DNA from: Alsobacter metallidurans
GTDB taxonomy: Bacteria > Pseudomonadota > Alphaproteobacteria > Rhizobiales > Beijerinckiaceae
Direction: 5' to 3'
NCBI RefSeq assembly: GCF_014636935.1
Contig: NZ_BMES01000002.1
Coordinates: forward strand, 434,001-498,000
DNA: 64,000 bases
Part shown: positions 42,018 through 51,546 of the stretch, piece by piece
Position numbering within the stretch: position 1 is the stretch's first letter
How the letters are laid out: each line of letters opens with the position of its first letter
Notes under the pieces: generated by a model
Database searches by the model: none
What the model saw: the letters and a program-made list of their open reading frames with translations, nothing else
Told to the model about the DNA's origin: nothing
Translations under genes and position numbers: made by a program

Positions 42018-44444
42018 TTAGTGGGCAACCATCCCGGACGTGTCCTCCTCGCCGGAAGGCTTGGCCCGCACCGCAGTGAGGTCCTCTTCCCACGAGATGG
42101 CCTGCGGCTGCCGCACCAGGGCGTGGCGGATGACCTCGTCCATGCGCGCGACCGGCACGATCTCCAGACCGTTCTTCACGCTGTTCGGCAGGTCGGCCAG
42201 ATCCTTGGCGTTCTCCTCGGGGATCAGCACCTTCTTGACGCCGCCGCGCAGCGCCGCGAGGAGCTTCTCCTTGAGACCGCCGATCGGGAGCACCCGCCCG
42301 CGCAGCGTCACCTCGCCCGTCATCGCGATGTCGTGGCGCACCGGGATGCCGGTGAGCACGGACACGATGGCGGTCGCCATGCCGATGCCGGCCGACGGAC
42401 CGTCCTTCGGGGTCGCCCCCTCGGGAACGTGGACGTGGATGTCGCGCCGGTCGAACAGCGGCGGCTCGAGGCCGAAGTCCACCGCGCGCGAACGGACGTA
42501 AGACGCCGCCGCCGAGATCGACTCCTTCATCACGTCCTTGAGGTTGCCCGTCACGGTCATCTTGCCGCGGCCAGGCATCATCACGCCCTCGATGGTCAGC
42601 AACTCGCCGCCCACCTCGGTCCAGGCCAGCCCGGTCACGACGCCAACCTGATCCTCCTCCTCGGTCTCGCCGTAGCGGAACTTCGGAGCGCCGAGGAAGT
42701 CGGGCAGCGTCTCAACCGTGACGTCGACCTTCTTCTTCTTCGACAGCATGATCTCCTTCACGGCCTTGCGGGCTAGGTTCTGGAGTTCACGGGTCAGGTT
42801 GCGAACGCCCGCCTCACGCGTATAGCGGCGGATAAGCATCAGCAGGGCTTCGTCGTCGATCGACCACTCCTTCTCCTCAAGCCCGTGCTTCTTCACGGCC
42901 TCAAGGATGAGGTGGCGCTTGGCGATCTCCAGCTTCTCCTCTTCGGTGTAGCCGGCGATGCGGATCACCTCCATGCGGTCCAGCAGCGGAGGCGGGATGT
43001 TGAGCGTGTTGGCGGTCGTCACAAACATCACGTTCGACAGGTCGTAGTCGACCTCGAGGTAATGGTCGTTGAACGTGCTGTTCTGCTCGGGGTCCAGCAC
43101 CTCAAGCAACGCCGAGGACGGATCCCCGCGGAAATCCATGCCCATCTTGTCGATCTCGTCGAGCAGGAAGAGCGGATTCTGCGTCTTCGCCTTCCGCAGC
43201 GACTGGATGATCTTGCCCGGCATGGAGCCGATATAGGTCCGCCGGTGACCACGGATCTCGGCCTCGTCCCGCACGCCGCCCAGCGACATGCGCACGAATT
43301 CGCGACCCGTCGCCTTGGCGATCGACTTGCCGAGCGAGGTCTTGCCGACGCCGGGAGGACCGACGAGGCACAGGATCGGGCCGGTCAGCTTGTTCGAGCG
43401 GCTCTGCACCGCAAGATACTCGATGATCCGCTCCTTGACCTTGTCGAGGCCGTAGTGCTCGGCGTCCAGAAGCTCCGACGCGTGGGCGAGGTCCTTCTTG
43501 ACCTTGGAACGCTTGCCCCAGGGCAGAGACAGGATCCAGTCCAGGTAGTTGCGGACCACGGTCGCCTCGGCCGACATCGGCGACATCTGGCGGAGCTTCT
43601 TCATCTCCGCCTGCGCCTTGTCGCGGGCTTCCTTGGTCAGCTTGGTCTTTTCGATGCGGTCCTCGAGCTCGGCGAGTTCGTCCTTGCCGTCCTCGTCGCC
43701 CAGCTCCTTCTGGATCGCCTTCATCTGCTCGTTGAGGTAGTACTCGCGCTGGGTCTTCTCCATCTGGCGCTTGACGCGCGAGCGGATGCGCTTTTCCACC
43801 TGCAGCACGGAGATCTCGCTCTCCATGAAGCCGAGGACCTTCTCAAGCCGCTTGGAGACCTCGGTGATCTCGAGCACGTCCTGCTTGTCCGTGATCTTCA
43901 CGGCCAGGTGCGACGCGATCGTGTCGGCGAGCTTGGAATAATCGTCGATCTGTCCGACGGCCGCTACGACCTCGGGCGAGACCTTCTTGTTGAGCTTCAC
44001 ATAGCTCTCGAACTCGGAGACCACGGAGCGCGCAAGCGCCTCGGCCTCGATCTTGTTCGGGATCTGGTCGGCCAGGGCCTCAGCCTCGGCCTCGTAGTAG
44101 TCCTCCGAGCGCACATACTCGCGGACCTTGGCTCGGCCGACGCCCTCGACCAGCACCTTCACGGTGCCGTCGGGAAGCTTCAGGAGCTGCAGGACGCTGG
44201 CCAGCGTGCCGATGGAGTGGATCGCATCGGTGGCCGGATCATCGTCGGCGGCGTTCTTCTGGGTCGCGAGCAAGATCAGCTTCTCGCTCTTCACTACTTC
44301 CTCGAGAGCCTTGATGGACTTCTCGCGGCCGACGAAGAGCGGCACGATCATGTGCGGGAAGACGACGATGTCGCGCAGCGGCAGCACGGGGAAGGAATCG
44401 ACCGAACCCGGCTCGATCTGCGGACGCTGTCTGGAAGTCGTCAT
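42018..44444 (-). CDS. lon: ATP-dependent protease Lon (LonA)
   Basis: An 808-residue LonA protease, a cytoplasmic hexamer that degrades misfolded and regulatory proteins. Residues about 15-215 form the LON substrate-binding domain ([20 protein letters not shown]). The middle is a coiled-coil region with [16 protein letters not shown]. The AAA+ module has Walker [10 protein letters not shown], Walker [13 protein letters not shown] and the sensor regions. The C-terminal peptidase domain has the catalytic Ser in [12 protein letters not shown] and the Lys in [13 protein letters not shown]. The length is normal. It lies between clpX and the HU gene, all on the same strand. AAAGGA precedes the ATG at about 10 bases. 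Confidence 0.98.
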   Translation of the reverse strand: MTTSRQRPQIEPGSVDSFPVLPLRDIVVFPHMIVPLFVGREKSIKALEEVVKSEKLILLATQKNAADDDPATDAIHSIGTLASVLQLLKLPDGTVKVLVEGVGRAKVREYVRSEDYYEAEAEALADQIPNKIEAEALARSVVSEFESYVKLNKKVSPEVVAAVGQIDDYSKLADTIASHLAVKITDKQDVLEITEVSKRLEKVLGFMESEISVLQVEKRIRSRVKRQMEKTQREYYLNEQMKAIQKELGDEDGKDELAELEDRIEKTKLTKEARDKAQAEMKKLRQMSPMSAEATVVRNYLDWILSLPWGKRSKVKKDLAHASELLDAEHYGLDKVKERIIEYLAVQSRSNKLTGPILCLVGPPGVGKTSLGKSIAKATGREFVRMSLGGVRDEAEIRGHRRTYIGSMPGKIIQSLRKAKTQNPLFLLDEIDKMGMDFRGDPSSALLEVLDPEQNSTFNDHYLEVDYDLSNVMFVTTANTLNIPPPLLDRMEVIRIAGYTEEEKLEIAKRHLILEAVKKHGLEEKEWSIDDEALLMLIRRYTREAGVRNLTRELQNLARKAVKEIMLSKKKKVDVTVETLPDFLGAPKFRYGETEEEDQVGVVTGLAWTEVGGELLTIEGVMMPGRGKMTVTGNLKDVMKESISAAASYVRSRAVDFGLEPPLFDRRDIHVHVPEGATPKDGPSAGIGMATAIVSVLTGIPVRHDIAMTGEVTLRGRVLPIGGLKEKLLAALRGGVKKVLIPEENAKDLADLPNSVKNGLEIVPVARMDEVIRHALVRQPQAISWEEDLTAVRAKPSGEEDTSGMVAH

Positions 44445-44670
44445 GGACAGGGTAATCCTTTCTGGTGCGCTCGCGAGGGCTCCCGACGGGCAACCCGGCG
44501 AACGAGAGAGCGGCGGAACCGGGGGATCGTGTCCCGTCGCTGGCGCACCCGGCTCCTCCAGGGATCAGTCCCCACGAAGGGAATGGCCCTGTTTGGCATG
44601 AGCGAACCGGCTGTTGTCGTTGGCTCTCAGATGGTTGTGCAAGAACCCATCTTCAAGCGTCAGGGGAGCC

Positions 44671-44689
44671 CTGGCGCAGCGCGCGCCAG
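44671..44689 (-). terminator. hairpin just downstream of clpX, weak terminator candidate
   Basis: CTGGCGC (44671-44677) and GCGCCAG (44683-44689) form a 7-bp stem with a 5-base loop, 16 bases after the clpX stop on the minus strand. No T-run follows, so it may be a 3'-end stabilising hairpin or a Rho-dependent end. Confidence 0.35.
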
Positions 44690-44704
44690 GTCCCGTTTAC
44701 GTGA

Positions 44705-45976
44705 TCAGGCGCTGGAGGCGGCCTGCTGTTCGTTGGCCTTGTCCGAGTAGATATAGAGCGGACGCGCCTTGCCTTCGATGACCTCGGGGCCGATCACCAC
44801 CTGCTCGCAGCCTTCCAGGCTCGGCAGGTCGTACATCGTCTCCAGCAGGATGCCTTCCATGATGGAACGCAGCCCGCGCGCGCCGGTCTTGCGCTCGATC
44901 GCCTTCTTGGCGATCAGCGACACGGCCTCGTCCGCGAAGGTGAGCTCGACGTCCTCCATCTCGAACAGGCGGCCATACTGCTTCACGAGCGCGTTCTTGG
45001 GCTCGGTAAGGATCTTCTTCAGCGCCGGCTCGTCCAGGTCCTCGAGGGTCGCGATCACCGGCAGGCGACCGACGAACTCGGGGATGAGGCCGAACTTCAG
45101 CAGATCCTCGGGCTCGACCTCACGGAAGATCGCGCCGGTGCGGCGGTCGTCCGGGGCCTCGACCTTGGCGCCGAAGCCGATCGACGTGCCCTTGCCGCGC
45201 GCCGAGATGATCCGCTCCAGCCCCGCGAAGGCGCCGCCGCAGATGAACAGGATGTTGGTCGTGTCCACCTGCAGGAACTCCTGCTGCGGATGCTTGCGGC
45301 CGCCCTGAGGAGGCACGGAGGCGACGGTGCCTTCCATGATCTTCAGCAGGGCCTGCTGCACGCCCTCGCCCGACACGTCGCGGGTGATGGACGGGTTGTC
45401 CGACTTGCGGGAGATCTTGTCGATCTCGTCGATGTAGACGATGCCGCGCTGCGCCCGCTCGACATTGTAGTCGGAGGCCTGGAGCAGCTTCAGGATGATG
45501 TTCTCGACGTCCTCGCCGACATAGCCGGCTTCCGTGAGGGTCGTCGCGTCCGCCATCGTGAACGGCACGTCGAGGATGCGGGCGAGCGTCTGGGCCAGCA
45601 GCGTCTTGCCCGAGCCCGTCGGGCCGCAGAGCAGGATGTTGGACTTGGCCAGTTCGACGTCGTTGTGCTTCGTCGCGTGGTTCAACCGCTTGTAGTGGTT
45701 GTGCACCGCAACCGAGAGCACCTTCTTGGCGTGGTCCTGCCCGATGACGTAGTCGTCCAGGACCTTGCGGATCTCCTTCGGGGTCGGAACCCCGTCGCGG
45801 GACTTCACCAGCGAGGATTTGTTTTCCTCGCGAATGATGTCCATGCACAGCTCGACACACTCGTCGCAGATGAACACCGTCGGACCCGCGATGAGTTTGC
45901 GGACCTCGTGCTGGCTCTTGCCGCAGAACGAGCAGTACAGGGTGCTCTTGGAATCACCGCTGCCGACTTTGCTCAT
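44705..45976 (-). CDS. clpX: ATP-dependent Clp protease ATP-binding subunit ClpX
   Basis: A 423-residue AAA+ unfoldase that feeds substrates to ClpP. The N-terminal zinc-binding domain has Cys15, Cys18, Cys37 and Cys40 (YCSFCGK, then ICDECVELC). Walker A is GPTGSGKTL, Walker B is [10 protein letters not shown], and the pore loop GYVGEDVEN is present. ClpP-docking IGF-type residues are seen in [17 protein letters not shown] precedes the ATG. It lies 395 bases downstream of clpP; an intrinsic terminator in that gap suggests it is also transcribed from its own promoter. In Alphaproteobacteria ClpXP controls cell-cycle and stress regulators. Confidence 0.98.
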   Translation of the reverse strand: MSKVGSGDSKSTLYCSFCGKSQHEVRKLIAGPTVFICDECVELCMDIIREENKSSLVKSRDGVPTPKEIRKVLDDYVIGQDHAKKVLSVAVHNHYKRLNHATKHNDVELAKSNILLCGPTGSGKTLLAQTLARILDVPFTMADATTLTEAGYVGEDVENIILKLLQASDYNVERAQRGIVYIDEIDKISRKSDNPSITRDVSGEGVQQALLKIMEGTVASVPPQGGRKHPQQEFLQVDTTNILFICGGAFAGLERIISARGKGTSIGFGAKVEAPDDRRTGAIFREVEPEDLLKFGLIPEFVGRLPVIATLEDLDEPALKKILTEPKNALVKQYGRLFEMEDVELTFADEAVSLIAKKAIERKTGARGLRSIMEGILLETMYDLPSLEGCEQVVIGPEVIEGKARPLYIYSDKANEQQAASSA

Positions 45977-46371
45977 GGCGAACCTCCACTCGATCGAGAG
46001 CCGGACGGCAGCCGCGCGACTCGTTCGATCAGGTTATGGGGCGCAAGGTGAAGAAACTGTAGTCCCCTCACCCTCCGTCCCTTGGGACAGATCCCCGTCT
46101 GACACCGAAACCATGACGGATTCGGGACCAAGCCTGTCGATGCAAACATGGCGCCGTCCGGGGATCAATAGGCTGCATCCCGGATGCGGGATGCGGCCCG
46201 CGGAACGAAAACAGGCAGTTCGGCCTGTCTGTTCCATGGGTTAGAGGCCGTCTGCGCCGATTGGGCGCATCCGGCAGGCGCCGCGAAACCGCGGCGTTGT
46301 GTCGTGAATGTGACGATGGGCCTCAATGCCGTGAGGCCGTCGTCCCAAGGCGGGAGCCGCGCCGGCTCCGC
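45977..46371. other. clpP-clpX intergenic region
   Basis: A 395-base gap on the minus-strand transcript between clpP and clpX. It contains the clpP terminator (46207-46228), a GGCCTCA / TGAGGCC hairpin at 46319-46338 and a GCATCCC / GGGATGC palindrome at about 46174-46193. The remainder, up to the clpX ribosome binding site, should hold the clpX promoter; I see no consensus heat-shock or sigma-70 box. No coding frame is convincing. Confidence 0.5.
46207..46228 (-). terminator. Rho-independent terminator after clpP
   Basis: On the minus strand ACAGGC pairs with GCCTGT (6 bp, loop CGAACT) and is followed by TTTTCGTT. The stem is short but the T-run is clear. It lies about 145 bases after the clpP stop. 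Confidence 0.68.
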
Positions 46372-46995
46372 TCAGACCGCATCGACCGGACGCTTCTCCA
46401 TCACCTGGTCGACGATGCCGAACGCCTTCGCGCCCTCGGCGGTCATGAAGTTGTCGCGCTCCAGCGCGCTCTCGATCGCCTTGTAGTCCTGGCCCGTGTG
46501 CTTCTCGTAGATCTCGTTGAGGCGGCGCTTCAGCCCCTCGACCTCGCGGGCGTGGATCAGGATATCGGTGACCTGGCCCTGGTAGCCGCCGGAGGGCTGG
46601 TGGACCATTATGCGGGCGTTGGGCAGCGCGAAGCGCATGTCCTTCTCGCCGGCCGCCAGCAGCAGCGAGCCCATCGAAGCCGCCTGGCCGACGCACAGCG
46701 TCGACACGGCCGGGCGGATGAACTGCATCGTGTCGTAGATGGCGAGGCCCGAGGTCACGATGCCGCCGGGCGAGTTGATATAGATCGAGATTTCCTTCTT
46801 CGGGTTCTCGGACTCAAGGAACAGCAGCTGCGCCACCACGAGGGACGCCATGTTGTCCTCGACCGGCCCGGTCAGGAAGATCACGCGCTCGCGCAGGAGG
46901 CGCGAGTAGATGTCGAAGGCCCGCTCGCCGCGGTTCGACTGCTCAACGACCATCGGCACGAGCATGTTGTTGTAGACTTCGATCGGATCGCGCAT
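46372..46995 (-). CDS. clpP: ATP-dependent Clp protease proteolytic subunit ClpP
   Basis: A 207-residue serine peptidase that assembles into a tetradecameric chamber with ClpX or ClpA. The catalytic triad is visible: Ser107 ([11 protein letters not shown]), His132 (MVHQPSGG) and Asp181 ([12 protein letters not shown]). The oxyanion motif INSPGG lies near residue 74. The start [20 protein letters not shown] is the family start; in-frame codons upstream to 47100 are ignored. It follows trigger factor on the same strand, with an intrinsic terminator between them. Confidence 0.98.
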   Translation of the reverse strand: MRDPIEVYNNMLVPMVVEQSNRGERAFDIYSRLLRERVIFLTGPVEDNMASLVVAQLLFLESENPKKEISIYINSPGGIVTSGLAIYDTMQFIRPAVSTLCVGQAASMGSLLLAAGEKDMRFALPNARIMVHQPSGGYQGQVTDILIHAREVEGLKRRLNEIYEKHTGQDYKAIESALERDNFMTAEGAKAFGIVDQVMEKRPVDAV

Positions 46996-47124
46996 GGCCG
47001 GCTCATTTCGATGGATGGAGGAATCAGAAGGGCGCCGGTTGCCCGGCGACGCACCTGAACATAGTGATCCGCGCCGCCCTCGCAAAGGGGTCCGCGCCAA
47101 TCCGGTGAACGAAGCGTGTCACGC

Positions 47125-47150
47125 GAAACAGGCGGCCGTGGGGCCGCCTG
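47125..47150 (-). terminator. Rho-independent terminator after tig
   Basis: On the minus strand CAGGCGGCC pairs perfectly with GGCCGCCTG (9 bp, CCAC loop) and is followed by TTTCGCG. It lies 26 bases after the trigger factor stop. Confidence 0.85.
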
Positions 47151-47176
47151 TCTGGTGAGCGTCGCTGCGTGCGGAC

Positions 47177-48637
47177 TTACTCGGACGCGTTCGTGACCGG
47201 CGTCTCGGCCGCCGGCTCGGCGCCGGCCTTCTTCTTGGAGGCGCGCGCCTTCTTGGGCTTGTCCTCGGAAGCGGCGGCCGCGGAGGGTTTGCCCTCCTCG
47301 TCCTCGGCCATCAGCTCTTCCTTGGTGACCTTCTTCTCGGTCACGTTGGCGGTCTCGAGAATGTGGTCGATGACCTTTTCCTCGAAGATCGGCGCGCGAA
47401 TCTCGGCCAGAGCCTGCGGGTTCTTCCGGTAGAAGTCCCACACCATGCGCTCCTGGCCGGGGAACTGGCGAGCCCGCTCCACGAGGGCGCCCGACACTTC
47501 GTCGTCGGTCACCTGCACCTGGGCCTTTTCGCCAATCTCGGCCAGCACGAGGCCAAGGCGCACGCGCCGGGCCGCGATCTTCTGGTACTCGGCGCGAGCC
47601 TCTTCCTCGGTGGTCTCTTCATCCGCGAAGGTCTTGCCGGACTGCTGCATGTCCGATTCCACCTGGCGCCAGATGTTGTCGAACTCCTGCGTCATCAGGC
47701 TGGGCGGCAGGTCGAACGTGTACTGCCCGTCCAGCGCGTCGAGGAGCTGGCGCTTCAGCTTGCGGCGCGACACGGCCGTGTAGTCCTTGGCGATCGCCTC
47801 GCCGAGCGCGGTCTTCAGCGCCGCGAGGTCGTCCATGCCGAACTGCTTGGCGAACTCGTCGTCGATCGTCACCTCGGAGGGAGCCTGCACGTCCTTCACG
47901 GTGGTCGCGAAGGAGGCTTCCTTGCCGGCGAGCTGCGGTGCGCCGTACTCGGCCGGGAAGGTCGCCAAGATTGTGAGCTGCTGGCCGGCGGTCGCGCCGA
48001 TCAGCTGATCCTCGAAGCCCGGGATGAAGCCGTTGGAGCCGATGTCGACCGGAATGTCCGTGCCAGCGCCGCCCTCGAACTCGGTTCCGTCGATGGAGCC
48101 GACGAAGTCGACGACGACGCGATCGCCCTTCTCGGCCTTGGCGCCCTCACCCTTCGTGGCGAACTGGCGGTTCTGCTGGGCGAGACGGTCGAGCGCCTCG
48201 GAGAGCTCGCTCTCGGGCACGTCGAACACTTCGCGGGTCACCGCGAGGCCCGAGAAGTCGGCGATCTCGAACTTCGGCAGCACCTCGAGCGCGACCTTGT
48301 AGGACAGGTCGCCCTTGGCCTCCATGGCGGCCTCGACCTCTTCCTTGTTCTCAGGGAAGACGATCTGCGGCTCGAGCGCGAGCTTCAGGCCCTGGTCCTC
48401 GACGATCTTGCGGTTCGTCTCGTTGACGAGGTTCTGCAGCACGTCGGCCATCACCGAGCGGCCATAAACGCGGCGCAGGTGGCCCACCGGCACCTTGCCG
48501 GGGCGGAAGCCGTTGATGCGGACCTTGTCCTTCATCCCGACGAGTTCGTTGGTGAGGCGTTCCTCGAGATCCTTCGCCGGGAGAACGACGGTGAACTCGC
48601 GCTTCAACCCCTCCGACAGTGTTTCCGTGACCTGCAT
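47177..48637 (-). CDS. tig: trigger factor (ribosome-associated chaperone, peptidyl-prolyl isomerase)
   Basis: A 486-residue chaperone that binds ribosomal protein L23 at the polypeptide exit. The N-terminal ribosome-binding domain contains NGFRPGKVP, the signature loop variant, preceded by [14 protein letters not shown]. The FKBP-type PPIase domain spans about residues 160-250 ([20 protein letters not shown], then [12 protein letters not shown]). The helical C-terminal chaperone arms follow. The last about 50 residues are a Lys/Ala/Glu-rich low-complexity tail ([19 protein letters not shown]), longer than in E. coli but usual in Alphaproteobacteria. The start is ATG 48637 ([15 protein letters not shown]). 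Confidence 0.97.
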   Translation of the reverse strand: MQVTETLSEGLKREFTVVLPAKDLEERLTNELVGMKDKVRINGFRPGKVPVGHLRRVYGRSVMADVLQNLVNETNRKIVEDQGLKLALEPQIVFPENKEEVEAAMEAKGDLSYKVALEVLPKFEIADFSGLAVTREVFDVPESELSEALDRLAQQNRQFATKGEGAKAEKGDRVVVDFVGSIDGTEFEGGAGTDIPVDIGSNGFIPGFEDQLIGATAGQQLTILATFPAEYGAPQLAGKEASFATTVKDVQAPSEVTIDDEFAKQFGMDDLAALKTALGEAIAKDYTAVSRRKLKRQLLDALDGQYTFDLPPSLMTQEFDNIWRQVESDMQQSGKTFADEETTEEEARAEYQKIAARRVRLGLVLAEIGEKAQVQVTDDEVSGALVERARQFPGQERMVWDFYRKNPQALAEIRAPIFEEKVIDHILETANVTEKKVTKEELMAEDEEGKPSAAAASEDKPKKARASKKKAGAEPAAETPVTNASE

Positions 48638-48744
48638 AGCGTGACGTGCCTTCGAGCGTGAAAAGGGAGCAAGGGAACGCGGAGCGTGGGCGTGAGCCCG
48701 GGTTTGATCCTCAGCCGCGCTGCGAAGCGCGTTCGGCGGCGACC

Positions 48745-48829
48745 TGGTGCGGGCGGAGGGACTCGAACCCACACGACTTGCGTCACCGGAACCTAAATCC
48801 GGCGCGTCTACCAGTTCCGCCACGCCCGC
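48745..48829 (-). tRNA. tRNA-Leu (anticodon TAG), CCA encoded
   Basis: An 85-base class II tRNA on the minus strand. The acceptor GCGGGCG pairs with CGCCCGC, the D-arm contains GGCGGAACTGGTAGACGC, and the anticodon arm CCGGATTTAGGTTCCGG has TAG in the loop. A long variable arm (TGACGCAAGTCG region), T-arm GGTTCGAGTCC, discriminator A and encoded CCA follow. Confidence 0.96.
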
Positions 48830-48878
48830 ATGAGGGCAACCGCGCCCCACCGCAGAGCATTTGCCCCACGGGTGCGGC

Positions 48879-48884
48879 TCTATA
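48879..48884 (-). promoter_or_regulatory. extended -10 element for tRNA-Leu
   Basis: The minus strand reads TGCTATAGA about 50 bases upstream of the tRNA-Leu 5' end: an extended TGN plus a TATAGA -10 box. The -35 region at the right distance is GC-rich and weak. Confidence 0.5.
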
Positions 48885-49064
48885 GCATGCGCGGCGACGG
48901 GCGCCAGCGAAAAGTAACGACCTCCCGGGAGCCGCCCCGGGAGGCGGGAAAGCTTGAAGGCGCCGCCGCTACGTCGCGATCGCCCAAAGGCTCTCTCGCG
49001 ATTCACGCGCAGCCATGGCACAAGATCCCCGGGCGCACCCGCCCTCAGGATGCGTAGCACTTCT

Positions 49065-50522
49065 ATGATCGACCCGGCTTCCGGTCTGCTTCTGACACGG
49101 CGCACTCTCGTCCAGGCCGCCGCCGCCGCCATCTTGACCCCGCTGCCTACCGCAGCCGCGCTGGCGCAGGCCGCCGCGCCCGCTCCCAGCGCAGCCTCCC
49201 GGGCGGATGGGCTCCCGACCACGCTGCTGGAAGCCAAGCCCGCCGTGGCCGAGCTGCAGCCCGGCGCCGCCACGGACGTGTGGGGCTTCGGCGGACGCAC
49301 GCCCGGCCCCGAACTGCGCATCCGCAAGGACGAACCGTTTCGCGCAAAGCTGGTCAACAGCACGCCCCAACCGCTCTCCATTCATTGGCATGGCATGCGG
49401 ATCGCCTCCGAGATGGACGGCGTGGCCGGGCTGACGCAGGAGCCCGTCCCGCCCGGCGCAACCGCCGACATTGCATTTACGCCGCCGGACGCCGGCACCT
49501 TCATCTATCGCCCGCTCGTGCCCGGCCTGACCGCCGAGGCAGCCGAGCGTGGCCTCTCCGGGGTGGTCGTCGTCGAGGATCCGGGCGCCCAGCCGGTCGA
49601 TCTCGACCGCGTTTGCGCCGTGGACGACTGGCGTCTCAACGAGCAGCACCAGCTCGACGCGTTCGGGTCGGTCGATGACCGCGCCGGCTACGGGCGGCTC
49701 GGCAACCTGCTCACCGTCAACGGCGTGCGCGCGCCCGAGCGCATCACCGTGGCGCCGGGATCGCGGGTGAGGCTGCGCCTCGCCAATCTGTGCAACGCCC
49801 GCGTGATGCGCATCCGCTTTGACGGGCTCAAGGCCTATGTGTCGGCCGTGGACGGCCAGCCCACCGACACCTTCGAGCCGCTGCGCGCCAGCCTCCCCTT
49901 CGCGCCGGGCAGCCGCTACGACATCGTGTTCGAGGCGGGCGCGGCCGGCAGCGCGGGCGCGGTGGCGGCGTCGATCGGCCAGGGCTTCCCGCTGGTGGAG
50001 ATCAAGGTCGAGGGCGAGCCCATCACGTTCCGTCGGCCGGTGCTGCCGCCCCTGGCTCCGCTGGGCGATAACCCGCGCCTGCCGCCCGCCATCCCGCTGC
50101 AAAAGGCGCAGCGCGCTGACGTCACCATCGCGGGCGGCGCCAGGCTGGGGACCGACGGCCGGCCGGCGTATGCGGGTGACCCAGCCCGGATCTGGACGAT
50201 CAACGGCGTCTCGGGCGCAGTGGGCCCGGAGAAAAACGCGGCCAAGCCGCTCCTGTCCGTGCGACGCGGAACGCCGGTCGTGCTCGCGATCGCGAACAAG
50301 ACGCCCTTTCCGCAGGTAATGCACCTGCACGGCCACAGCTTCCGCCTGCTGCATCCGCTGGACGACGGCTGGGAGCCCTACTGGCTCGACACCGTGATCG
50401 TGCCCGAGGGCCAGACCGCCCGGATCGCCTTTCTGGCCGACAACAAGGGCCGTTGGCTGCTGGGCTCCACCGTGCTGGAGCGGCTCGACAGCGGTCTCTC
50501 GGCCTGGATCGATGTGACCTGA
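49065..50522 (+). CDS. multicopper-oxidase-fold (cupredoxin) protein with incomplete copper sites
   Basis: A 485-residue exported three-cupredoxin protein. The N-terminus has a Tat-like signal ([19 protein letters not shown], mature from about residue 38). Cu-oxidase domains are seen at the N-terminal half ([18 protein letters not shown]), the middle and the C-terminal half. Of the four conserved His motifs, HWHG (His107, His109) and HLHGH are present. The second (normally W-x-H-x-H) reads FIYRPL, and the fourth (normally HCHxxxH, which carries the type 1 Cys) reads GSTVLERLD. Without the type 1 Cys the protein cannot be a standard copper oxidase. It resembles the FtsP/SufI situation, in which the fold is kept for a non-oxidase role. 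Start could also be ATG 49050. Confidence 0.9.
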   Translation: MIDPASGLLLTRRTLVQAAAAAILTPLPTAAALAQAAAPAPSAASRADGLPTTLLEAKPAVAELQPGAATDVWGFGGRTPGPELRIRKDEPFRAKLVNSTPQPLSIHWHGMRIASEMDGVAGLTQEPVPPGATADIAFTPPDAGTFIYRPLVPGLTAEAAERGLSGVVVVEDPGAQPVDLDRVCAVDDWRLNEQHQLDAFGSVDDRAGYGRLGNLLTVNGVRAPERITVAPGSRVRLRLANLCNARVMRIRFDGLKAYVSAVDGQPTDTFEPLRASLPFAPGSRYDIVFEAGAAGSAGAVAASIGQGFPLVEIKVEGEPITFRRPVLPPLAPLGDNPRLPPAIPLQKAQRADVTIAGGARLGTDGRPAYAGDPARIWTINGVSGAVGPEKNAAKPLLSVRRGTPVVLAIANKTPFPQVMHLHGHSFRLLHPLDDGWEPYWLDTVIVPEGQTARIAFLADNKGRWLLGSTVLERLDSGLSAWIDVT

Positions 50523-50630
50523 GGCGCCCTGCCCCACGCTTGTGGGCAAGCCGCCGCGCCGCTATAAGCCCGCCACCGCACGGATTTCCGCCGCCGCCGG
50601 CGCGCGGCCCCACACACTTTGGAGAGACAC

Positions 50631-51053
50631 ATGGCCCTCGAGCGCACCTTCTCGATCATCAAGCCGGACGCCACCAAGCGTAACCTGACCGGCTCGGTCA
50701 ACGCCGTTATCGAGAAGGCCGGCCTGCGCATCGTCGCGCAGAAGCGCATCCAGATGACCCGCCAGCAGGCCGAGACCTTCTACGGCGTCCACAAGGACCG
50801 CCCCTTCTTCGGCGAGCTGGTCGATTTCATGATCTCGGCCCCGGTGGTCGTCCAGGTTCTGGAAGGCGAGAACGCCATCGCCAAGTACCGCGAAGTGATG
50901 GGCGCCACCAACCCGGCCAACGCCGCCGAGGGCACCATCCGCAAGCTCTTCGCCAACTCGGTCGGCGAGAACTCCGTGCACGGCTCGGACGCGCCCGAGA
51001 CGGCCGCCGTCGAGATCGCGCAGTTCTTTGCCGGAAATGAAATCGTCGGCTGA
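50631..51053 (+). CDS. ndk: nucleoside diphosphate kinase
   Basis: A 140-residue enzyme that transfers the gamma-phosphate from ATP to NDPs through a phospho-His intermediate. It starts [20 protein letters not shown]. It has the [12 protein letters not shown] and [13 protein letters not shown] segments, and the active-site His117 in NSVHGSD with the family's [14 protein letters not shown] context. A GGAGAG ribosome binding site lies 5 bases before the ATG. The length is normal. It is followed by a hairpin that overlaps the start of the next gene. Confidence 0.98.
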   Translation: MALERTFSIIKPDATKRNLTGSVNAVIEKAGLRIVAQKRIQMTRQQAETFYGVHKDRPFFGELVDFMISAPVVVQVLEGENAIAKYREVMGATNPANAAEGTIRKLFANSVGENSVHGSDAPETAAVEIAQFFAGNEIVG

Positions 51054-51110
51054 AGGTCGCGCCGGGCTGCAACTCCCGGTGCGTTGAACGAATCGCGCTG
51101 CGGTTTGGAG

Positions 51111-51140
51111 ATGACGGGGTCCTGAACGGGGCCCCGTCAT
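51111..51140 (+). promoter_or_regulatory. perfect hairpin covering the start codon of the following gene
   Basis: ATGACGGGG (51111-51119) and CCCCGTCAT (51132-51140) form a 9-bp perfect stem with a 12-base loop; the right arm contains the first two bases of the ATG at 51139. A GGAG box (51107-51110) precedes the left arm. It could limit translation of the next gene or serve as the ndk 3'-end hairpin; no T-run follows. Confidence 0.45.
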
Positions 51141-51513
51141 GATCATCAAGCCCGATGTCGAAGCTCTTCTCCGCAAATTGTTGAAAGCTCTGCCGCTGGG
51201 GAGCGATGCCGACGGCGGCGTTCCGGCCCCCCTCCCGGCGCTGCAGGCGAGCGGCGCCCCGCCCGCCCCGTCCGACGCCTGCTCGGACGCGGATCTCGAT
51301 CAACTGCTCGGGGAGCTGCGGGAATGGACCGCCGCCATGGCGTGGAGCACGCGCCCCAGCACGGCGGTGCTCGACTACGTGCTCCTGGCCGCCAACGGCC
51401 GACTCACCGAGCTGTTCGGCGAAGACCTTGCGCCGGTTCGCCGACAAGCCATTCTGGCGACCTGCCGCGACGAGGCATGGCGCATCATCATGGACATTCG
51501 CCGGGCTGCGTGA
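51139..51513 (+). CDS. hypothetical protein, 124 aa
   Basis: It begins MIIKPDVEALLRKLLKALPL and has a Pro/Ala-rich linker at about residues 25-45. A helical region follows (LDQLLGELREWTAAMAWSTR, then VLDYVLLAANGRLTELFGED and RRQAILATCRDEAWRIIMDI). No signal peptide, membrane helix or recognised domain is seen. Composition and codon pattern look coding rather than shadow. It lies between ndk and the molybdopterin oxidoreductase, 33 bases before the latter, so it could be cotranscribed with it. The start codon is partly buried in a 9-bp hairpin. Function is unknown. Confidence 0.62.
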   Translation: MIIKPDVEALLRKLLKALPLGSDADGGVPAPLPALQASGAPPAPSDACSDADLDQLLGELREWTAAMAWSTRPSTAVLDYVLLAANGRLTELFGEDLAPVRRQAILATCRDEAWRIIMDIRRAA

Positions 51514-51546
51514 TGTGTTCGGCGGGCAGCGAAACTGGCCCCCGAC

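Noticed and set aside
42885-44750. Long plus-strand open frame (621 codons) antisense to lon
   Set aside because: Typical antisense openness in GC-rich DNA; composition is low-complexity and the lon frame is fully conserved.
41554-48637. tig-clpP-clpX-lon-hup block as a special proteolysis island
   Set aside because: This gene order is ordinary in Alphaproteobacteria; all genes have normal length and intact motifs.
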